A model generated the notes under the pieces. It was given only the letters and a program-made list of their open reading frames with translations, was not told the origin of the DNA and made no database searches. From Actinomycetes bacterium (GTDB lineage: Bacteria > Actinomycetota > Thermoleophilia > Solirubrobacterales > JACPNS01): a stretch of 16,789 nt of DNA. The stretch covers positions 1 to 16,789 of the forward strand of contig JAEYBE010000012.1 in assembly GCA_023404495.1 (NCBI GenBank). The letters run 5' to 3'. This document shows positions 12,618 to 16,789 of the stretch, piece after piece. Numbering within the stretch: position 1 is the first letter of the stretch; every line of letters starts with the position of its first letter. The position numbers and the translations under genes were made by a program.

Positions 12618-13943
12618 GTGAACCTGCGCGAAGAATCAACTGAGCCCGTACTGCCGGGCATGACGCTCCCCGAGGCCAGCGAGATCGAGGCTGGCAGCGG
12701 GCTCCACGGCGCGCTTTCGCGCGGCCGGGTGCGCGGCGCGCTGGCGATTCTCGGACCGGCGTTTGTCGCCTCTGTGGCCTATGTCGACCCGGGCAACTTC
12801 GCCACCAACTTCGCCGCCGGCGCGCAGTTCGGCTATGCGCTCGTCTGGGTGATCCTGATGGCCAACCTGATGGCCATCTTCGTGCAGTACCTCACCTCCA
12901 AGGCCGGCCTCTACACCGGCAGGAGCCTGCCCGAGCTCTGCGCGCAGCGCTTTGGCAAGAAGACCAACGGCTTTCTCTGGGTCCAGGCTGAGATCGTCGC
13001 GATGGCAACCGACCTCGCCGAATTCGTCGGCGCCGCGGTCGGCCTTTATTTGATCTTCGGGATCGATCTCTTCCCGGCCGGCATCATCACCGCGTTCGTC
13101 GCGTTCGGCATCCTCGCGCTCGAGCAGCGCGGCTACCGGAAATTCGAACTGGCGATCATCGGGCTGCTCTCGCTGATTGCGCTCGGCTTTCTCTACACCT
13201 TCTTCGCCGTCGGCGACCAGGACTACAAGGCGATGGCCGAGGGCGTGATCCCGTCGCTCCCGGGTACGGGCGCGCTCGCGCTCGCGGTCGGCATCATCGG
13301 CGCGACCGTGATGCCGCACGTCGTCTACCTGCACTCGGCGCTGCAGAAGAACCGCATCCGCCCGAAGAACCAGCACGAGATGCGCACGTTGCTCAAGTAC
13401 AACCGCATTGACTGCATCGTCGGTCTAGGCATCGCGGGCCTGGTCAACCTCTCGATGCTCTGCATCGCCGCCGCGCTCTTCAACGTGCCCGGCCTCTCGC
13501 AGATTGATGACCTGATCCAGATTCACGGCGAGCTCGGCACGCTGGTCTCCGGTGGCGCGGCGCTGGCGTTTGGAGTCGCGCTGATGGCGTCGGGCTTTTC
13601 ATCCTCGAGCGTCGGTACCTACGCGGGTCAGGTCGTGATGAGCGGCTTCATGGGTTGGCGGATTCCGCTGATGCTGCGCCGCGCGATCACGATGGCCCCG
13701 GCGCTGATCGTTTTGGCACTCGGCGTCAACACCACGGACGCGCTGGTCTTCTCGCAGATCGTGCTCTCGTTCGGAATCCCGTTCGCGTTGATCCCGCTGA
13801 TCATCATCACGCGCGACAAATCAGTGATGGGCGGACTCGTCAACCGCGCGAGCACCACGGCGATCGTCAGCGTTATTGCGCTGATCATCTCCGGGCTGAA
13901 CTTCTACCTGCTCTACGACGCGTTCAGCGGTTTCTTCTCGTAG
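12618..13943 (+). CDS. mntH: Nramp-family Mn(II)/H+ symporter
   Basis: 441 aa from the chosen GTG. About eleven membrane helices follow a roughly 35-residue polar N-terminus. Both Nramp signatures are present: DPGN (57-60, YVDPGNFATN) in helix 1 and MPH (232-234, ATVMPHVVYLHS) in helix 6, whose Asp, Asn and Met hold the metal. MPHVVYLHS is close to E. coli MntH. It imports Mn(II), and perhaps Fe(II), using the proton gradient. The frame is open from 12585, but that ATG lies in the operator palindrome and ATG 12603 in the likely -10 box. GTG 12618, 10 nt past TATGTT, or ATG 12660 remain; there is no ribosome-binding site to decide. It is divergent from mntR and probably under its control. The last 31 nt overlap ctaA tail to tail. 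Confidence 0.93.
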   Translation: MNLREESTEPVLPGMTLPEASEIEAGSGLHGALSRGRVRGALAILGPAFVASVAYVDPGNFATNFAAGAQFGYALVWVILMANLMAIFVQYLTSKAGLYTGRSLPELCAQRFGKKTNGFLWVQAEIVAMATDLAEFVGAAVGLYLIFGIDLFPAGIITAFVAFGILALEQRGYRKFELAIIGLLSLIALGFLYTFFAVGDQDYKAMAEGVIPSLPGTGALALAVGIIGATVMPHVVYLHSALQKNRIRPKNQHEMRTLLKYNRIDCIVGLGIAGLVNLSMLCIAAALFNVPGLSQIDDLIQIHGELGTLVSGGAALAFGVALMASGFSSSSVGTYAGQVVMSGFMGWRIPLMLRRAITMAPALIVLALGVNTTDALVFSQIVLSFGIPFALIPLIIITRDKSVMGGLVNRASTTAIVSVIALIISGLNFYLLYDAFSGFFS

Positions 13944-14887
13944 GCGATCGCGCGCTCAGCGCTCGGCTTCGGCTTTCCGGCCACGAGCGAGAACCAGAGC
14001 ACGGAGGTCCAGCAGAAGACCGCGAAGAGCACGTGCAGCCAGACCAATTCGGCCGGCAACTGCTGATTCCACTGGATCGATCCGATCAGGCCCTGGATTC
14101 CGACCAGCACGACAAACACCGTGGCGTTGATGCGCAGCTCGCTCGAGGCCTGCTTCTTCCAGAGTAGGAGCCAGACGCCGATCGCGAAGATCCCGAGCAG
14201 GTCCGCCGCGCGACCGTGGCGATGGACGACCCACTCCAATGAACCCCCAGACTTGGGCTCCCAGCGCGGCGAGACCTCTTGACCGGGGTGACCGCCGGCG
14301 TGGGGGCCGGCGGCGGTTGCGCCCATGCCGCTGATCCACGCCGCCGCGGTCAGCACGACCAGTCCGCGCACCGACCAGACAATGCTGCGGTCGTTGGTGC
14401 GGGGAGTTTCGTCGGGCTCGCGCATCGAGCGCCAGACGAGAATCACGGCGAAGATCTGGATGATCATCGAGGTGGCAAAGTGCGCGACGACCCACTCCCA
14501 GGCAAGCTCGCTCTTCACGCTCATCGCGCCCAGCGCCGCCTGGATGCCCGCTCCCAGCGGGAGCATCCACGCGAGGATTGCCAGATCGCGCCGGAACGGC
14601 CGGCGGCGCAGCGCGGCGATCGCGGTCGCGAGCACTCCGAGCGAGACGAGGCCCGAGAGCATCCGGTTGCCAAACTCGATGAACGAGTGAAGGTCGGCCG
14701 GCACCAGCAGTTCGCCGGGCACGCAGTTGGGCCAGGCCTCGCAGCCGAGGCCGGAGTCGGTCAGGCGCACTCCCGCGCCGGTGGCGATGATCAGCGTCAG
14801 AAGCGCCGCGGCGACGAACGCGAACCGCGTGAACTGCTTCGGCGTGACGGTGAAGCCGTTGGTCTTCTCGCGCAAGCGGGAGATCAT
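13913..14887 (-). CDS. ctaA: Heme A synthase (CtaA/Cox15)
   Basis: 324 aa with about eight membrane helices in the internally duplicated four-helix layout of the family. It oxidises the C8 methyl of heme O to the formyl group of heme A for aa3-type cytochrome oxidases. Visible landmarks are the extracytoplasmic Cys pair C49 and C55 (SGLGCEAWPNC), as in Bacillus CtaA, H67 with E71 in EFGNR (71-75), and conserved His136. In the second half H222/H224 (VVHRHGRAADL) and H285 (WLHVLFA) complete the heme ligands. A soluble loop (about 192-218) is rich in Gly, Pro and His. It starts 27 nt after the cytochrome c stop and is the last gene of that operon. The ribosome-binding site is weak. Its last 31 nt overlap the end of mntH. 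No ctaB or oxidase subunit gene is in the window. Confidence 0.93.
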   Translation of the reverse strand: MISRLREKTNGFTVTPKQFTRFAFVAAALLTLIIATGAGVRLTDSGLGCEAWPNCVPGELLVPADLHSFIEFGNRMLSGLVSLGVLATAIAALRRRPFRRDLAILAWMLPLGAGIQAALGAMSVKSELAWEWVVAHFATSMIIQIFAVILVWRSMREPDETPRTNDRSIVWSVRGLVVLTAAAWISGMGATAAGPHAGGHPGQEVSPRWEPKSGGSLEWVVHRHGRAADLLGIFAIGVWLLLWKKQASSELRINATVFVVLVGIQGLIGSIQWNQQLPAELVWLHVLFAVFCWTSVLWFSLVAGKPKPSAERAIAYEKKPLNAS

Positions 14888-14914
14888 TGCGGCGGGAACT
14901 CTATGCGCCGCGGA

Positions 14915-15244
14915 CTATTTGCCGGTCGCCACGAACGCCGACACGGCAGTGATCTGCTCGGGCGTGAGGGTGCCGCCGAAGGAGGGCATCCCGCCGCCGC
15001 CGTTCTTGACCTGATCCTCGATCTGCGTGGCGCTCAGCGAGATGTTGTCAAGGCCCGGCCCCGAGCCGCCGTTGCTACCGGCCGGCTCAAACTGATGACA
15101 TCCCGCGCAACCCGCGTCGGTGAAGATCTGCTTGCCGTCGCCGGGGTTGGCGCCAGTGGCGTTCGAGCCGCCGCTGCCGCAGCCGGACAACGCAAAAGCC
15201 GCGATCACGACGATCGCGGCGATTGGCGGGGCCAGTCGCTTCAG
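14915..15244 (-). CDS. Lipoprotein class I cytochrome c, apparent CTG start
   Basis: 109 aa. Residues 1-22 are a lipoprotein signal: KR, a hydrophobic run (7-19), and lipobox L-S-G-C22. A Gly/Ser/Asn linker leads to a small class I cytochrome c domain with the heme-binding C46-A-G-C49-H50 and the distal Met86 (GGGGMPSFGG). The rest is a short C-terminal helix (TPEQITAVSAFVA). It probably passes electrons to a terminal oxidase at the outer face of the membrane. No in-frame ATG, GTG or TTG gives a full signal peptide. An upstream ATG at 15409 would read through the 78-aa gene, and the GTG just before the lipobox is too late. The best start is CTG at 15242-15244, which overlaps the preceding TGA as CTGA. 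It is followed by ctaA in the same operon. Confidence 0.85.
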   Translation of the reverse strand: MKRLAPPIAAIVVIAAFALSGCGSGGSNATGANPGDGKQIFTDAGCAGCHQFEPAGSNGGSGPGLDNISLSATQIEDQVKNGGGGMPSFGGTLTPEQITAVSAFVATGK

Positions 15245-15477
15245 GACTGGCCGCCCGTGCTGTTGGCCGAGCTGCTGGACGCGCCGAGTTCTTCGCGGCG
15301 AGAGTTGATCTGGCCGAGCTTGCGCTGCAGGCGCTCCCAGGAACGGTCCTCGGCCTCTGAGTAGGCGGCTCCCTGAAGGCCCTCGAGGCTCTTGGAGTAG
15401 ATGCGCCATGCCTTTGCCTCAGACTCTTCGAGCCTGGCGAGCTCAGCACCTGCGGGCTGTTGGCTGACTGCTGCCAT
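15241..15477 (-). CDS. Small helical protein of unknown function, first gene of cytochrome c-ctaA operon
   Basis: 78 aa, no recognised family. Residues 10-66 should be almost wholly alpha-helical and probably form a coiled coil (ELARLEESEAKAWRIY, then SWERLQRKLGQINSRREE). The last 14 residues are a Ser/Asn/Gly tail. There is no signal peptide, membrane helix or Cys. It is accepted as a gene because GGAGGT (15483-15488) sits 5 nt before the ATG. In addition, a -10 box precedes it, and its stop overlaps the start of the cytochrome c gene, which depends on it for translation. It may be a structural or assembly factor for respiratory proteins, or simply a leader that couples translation. Function unknown. 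Confidence 0.7.
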   Translation of the reverse strand: MAAVSQQPAGAELARLEESEAKAWRIYSKSLEGLQGAAYSEAEDRSWERLQRKLGQINSRREELGASSSSANSTGGQS

Positions 15478-15506
15478 GTCGGACCTCCGTTCTGGGATTG
15501 ACGTAC

Positions 15507-15512
15507 AGCGTA
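15507..15512 (-). promoter_or_regulatory. -10 box of the orf78-cytochrome c-ctaA operon
   Basis: TACGCT on the minus strand, preceded by AGG. Transcription would start near 15500 and leave about 23 nt of leader with a full GGAGGT. No clear -35. Confidence 0.4.
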
Positions 15513-15551
15513 CCTAGATGAAACACGGTGGGCCGGACGCTGGTTGCGGCC

Positions 15552-16418
15552 TCAGGCACCCTTTGGAGCGGGTATCTCAACGATCGTTGCAGGAACTCCT
15601 CCGACATCGACCACCTCACCAGTCTCGCCCTCGCGGCGCAGAATGGCAAGTGCTTTTGTTGAGCCGTTCTCGTCCGTGTGCGCGCTGCCTACCTCGCCGA
15701 GCTCACGGCCGTCGTTGGCGGTGACCTTTGCGCCCTGCTGGATCGGTGCAGTCGCGCTCAAGATGCGCAGGTGGCGGTTGGGCTTGCCCTTGTAGTGCAT
15801 CCGCGCGACCGTCTCCTGGCCGACGTAGCAACCCTTCTCGAAGCTGACGGCGCGCTCTTCGAGGCCGGCCTCGGCCGGGAAGGTCTCCTCGGTCAGCTCC
15901 GCGCCGAAGGCGGGCACCGCGTTGGCGATGCGCGCAGCCGTCAGTTGAGCTTCCGTGAGTTCCTGGAGGCCGGCGTTCGTGAGCTCTGCGATCAGTGCCT
16001 CGGCTTCGGCTTGTTCGACGAGCAGATCGACGCCGAGCGGAGAGGCGAGCTCGACCGCCGGGATGGCGGACTCGGGCGCGTCGGCGCCGACCAGCTGGAT
16101 CAGCGCCCACTCGCCGGTCGCGTCCTCGGTCGAGAAGAAGTAGCCGATTCTGTAGGTGTCGATCGTGTGGCGAATCGCCGGCAGGTGGGCCTGGCTGGTG
16201 ACGATCAGCGTTTCGTCACCATCGCGCGTGATCGTCATGTCGGCCCGCAGCTTGCCCTTGGGTGTGAGCAGCAAGGCGTACTTGGACTCGCCGTCTTGAA
16301 GCGCTGCGACGTCGTTGCTGACTTGGCCGTTGAGAAACTCGCCGGCATCGTCGCCGCGCAGCACCAGGACGGCGGGGTCGGGCGCGCGGTGAAAGCCGAT
16401 CTGTTGTTCGGTGATCAT
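15552..16418 (-). CDS. ygfZ: YgfZ/GcvT-family folate-binding Fe-S protein
   Basis: 288 aa. The family signature K-G-C197-Y-x-G-Q-E is intact (195-202, FEKGCYVGQETVARMHYKGK). It follows a GcvT-like tetrahydrofolate-binding domain with the N-terminal strand LRGDDAGEFLNGQVSND (20-36). YgfZ uses folate to help make or repair certain [4Fe-4S] enzymes such as MiaB, and Cys197 is the key residue. Length is slightly under E. coli YgfZ (about 326 aa). The frame is open to 16529, but MITEQQ at 16418 is chosen because a -10 box ends 9 nt before it and folate-domain homology begins about 18 residues later. It reads divergently from a cation diffusion facilitator gene, 72 nt apart. Confidence 0.9.
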   Translation of the reverse strand: MITEQQIGFHRAPDPAVLVLRGDDAGEFLNGQVSNDVAALQDGESKYALLLTPKGKLRADMTITRDGDETLIVTSQAHLPAIRHTIDTYRIGYFFSTEDATGEWALIQLVGADAPESAIPAVELASPLGVDLLVEQAEAEALIAELTNAGLQELTEAQLTAARIANAVPAFGAELTEETFPAEAGLEERAVSFEKGCYVGQETVARMHYKGKPNRHLRILSATAPIQQGAKVTANDGRELGEVGSAHTDENGSTKALAILRREGETGEVVDVGGVPATIVEIPAPKGA

Positions 16419-16427
16419 CGAATAAGC

Positions 16428-16433
16428 ATCGTA
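16428..16433 (-). promoter_or_regulatory. -10 box of ygfZ (leaderless)
   Basis: TACGAT on the minus strand, 9 nt before the ATG at 16418, no ribosome-binding site. No clear -35. Confidence 0.45.
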
Positions 16434-16478
16434 ACCGCGCGCGTGGGCGCGGCGTCCTGACCGGGCTGCCCGGGCGGA

Positions 16479-16484
16479 TAGGTT
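16479..16484 (+). promoter_or_regulatory. -10 box of the CDF transporter gene (leaderless)
   Basis: TAGGTT preceded by CGGA, 6 nt before the ATG at 16491. A weak -35-like CTGACC lies 16 bp upstream. Confidence 0.5.
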
Positions 16485-16490
16485 TGCCGC

Positions 16491-16789
16491 ATGCACGGTC
16501 CGCACGGACACGCACACGGACACGCTCACGATTCGGGCGGCTCACGCGCAGACAACACGCGCCGCATGACGCAGGCGCTGGTGATCAACCTCGCGATGCT
16601 CGTGCTGGGGGTTGTCGGCGCGATCATCACCGGGTCGCTGGCGCTACTCGCCGACGCCGGACACGTGCTGTCGGATGTGCTTTCGATCGTGCTGGGGATC
16701 GCCGCGGCGAAGGTGGCCGCGCGGCCGGCGCAGGGGCGCGGGACGTTTGGATTTGGGCGCGTGGAGATCTTGGCTGCACTGGTCAACGG
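16491..16789 (+). CDS. Cation diffusion facilitator (Zn-type), cut by window end
   Basis: The first 99 residues are visible; the frame runs off the right edge. The N-terminus is His-rich (MHGPHGHAHGHAHD), a metal-gathering segment common in CzcD/ZnT proteins. Helix 1 covers about 28-47 and helix 2 about 49-73. Helix 2 carries ADAGHVLSD, with H58 and D62 in the HxxxD order of Zn-transporting CDF proteins (Mn-type members have DxxxD). FGFGRVEILAALVN (86-99) is the typical start of helix 3. These proteins export Zn(II) or related ions in exchange for protons. The ATG lies 6 nt after a -10 box. It reads divergently from ygfZ. Family is secure; metal is inferred from one motif. Confidence 0.88.
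   Translation, partial: MHGPHGHAHGHAHDSGGSRADNTRRMTQALVINLAMLVLGVVGAIITGSLALLADAGHVLSDVLSIVLGIAAAKVAARPAQGRGTFGFGRVEILAALVN

Noticed and set aside
14279..15364. Plus-strand open frame of 361 codons
   Set aside because: It runs antisense across ctaA, cytochrome c and the 78-aa gene, all with recognisable or supported products; composition is typical of a shadow frame.
1..16789. CRISPR array, prophage, insertion sequence, toxin-antitoxin, defence island, tRNA
   Set aside because: No spaced direct repeats, transposase or integrase motifs, terminal repeats, cloverleaf or known defence domains were seen on either strand.

Overview
The window is a GC-rich, gene-dense stretch of bacterial chromosome. 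The best guess is an actinobacterium, perhaps of the Thermoleophilia/Solirubrobacterales type. Evidence for this: MeaA-type (ethylmalonyl-CoA) mutase and crotonyl-CoA carboxylase/reductase of the actinobacterial/proteobacterial kind, a DtxR-family regulator with a C-terminal SH3-like domain, heme A synthase with a lipoprotein cytochrome c, and TANNNT-type -10 boxes placed 6-10 nt before start codons. The taxon is an inference. There are no rRNA or tRNA genes, transposases, CRISPR arrays or integrase genes; this looks like ordinary chromosome with accessory catabolic genes. Seventeen genes are called, one of them cut by the right edge, and no gene-free gap exceeds about 165 bp.

Left part (1-7000): a small DUF998-like membrane protein converges on meaA (B12-dependent ethylmalonyl-CoA mutase, minus strand). 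Divergent from meaA are two overlapping genes for membrane-anchored alpha/beta hydrolases of identical length (306 aa). They converge on a flavin-dependent oxidoreductase of the geranylgeranyl-reductase type. Divergent from that is a metallo-beta-lactamase-fold hydrolase followed by a small ClpS-like N-degron adaptor.

Middle (7000-11400, all minus strand): a secreted CocE/NonD (S15-type) hydrolase has its own -35/-10 promoter and a candidate operator at its start site. Upstream of it is a three-gene operon, ccr, an ABM-like dimeric alpha/beta-barrel protein and a cytosolic alpha/beta hydrolase, followed by a long perfect hairpin. MeaA and Ccr catalyse steps of the ethylmalonyl-CoA pathway (crotonyl-CoA to ethylmalonyl-CoA to methylsuccinyl-CoA), so the window probably reflects acetyl-CoA assimilation or ethylmalonyl-CoA supply.

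Right part (11400-16789): a small lipoprotein gene converges on mntR. mntR is divergent from mntH, with a perfect 16-bp palindrome between them; regulator residues and partner gene both point to manganese. mntH overlaps tail-to-tail with ctaA, the last gene of an operon with a small coiled-coil protein gene and a lipoprotein cytochrome c gene that seems to start with CTG. Then come ygfZ (folate-binding Fe-S repair protein) and, divergent from it, the start of a Zn-type cation diffusion facilitator gene.

The most striking pattern is in the DNA itself. At least eight genes have a TANNNT -10 box 6-9 nt before the start codon with no ribosome-binding site, as expected for leaderless mRNAs. This pattern moves several starts from the longest open frame. 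I see no clear unknown multi-gene system. The least explained elements are the ccr-ABM-hydrolase cassette, the 78-aa protein in front of cytochrome c, and the divergent ClpS.
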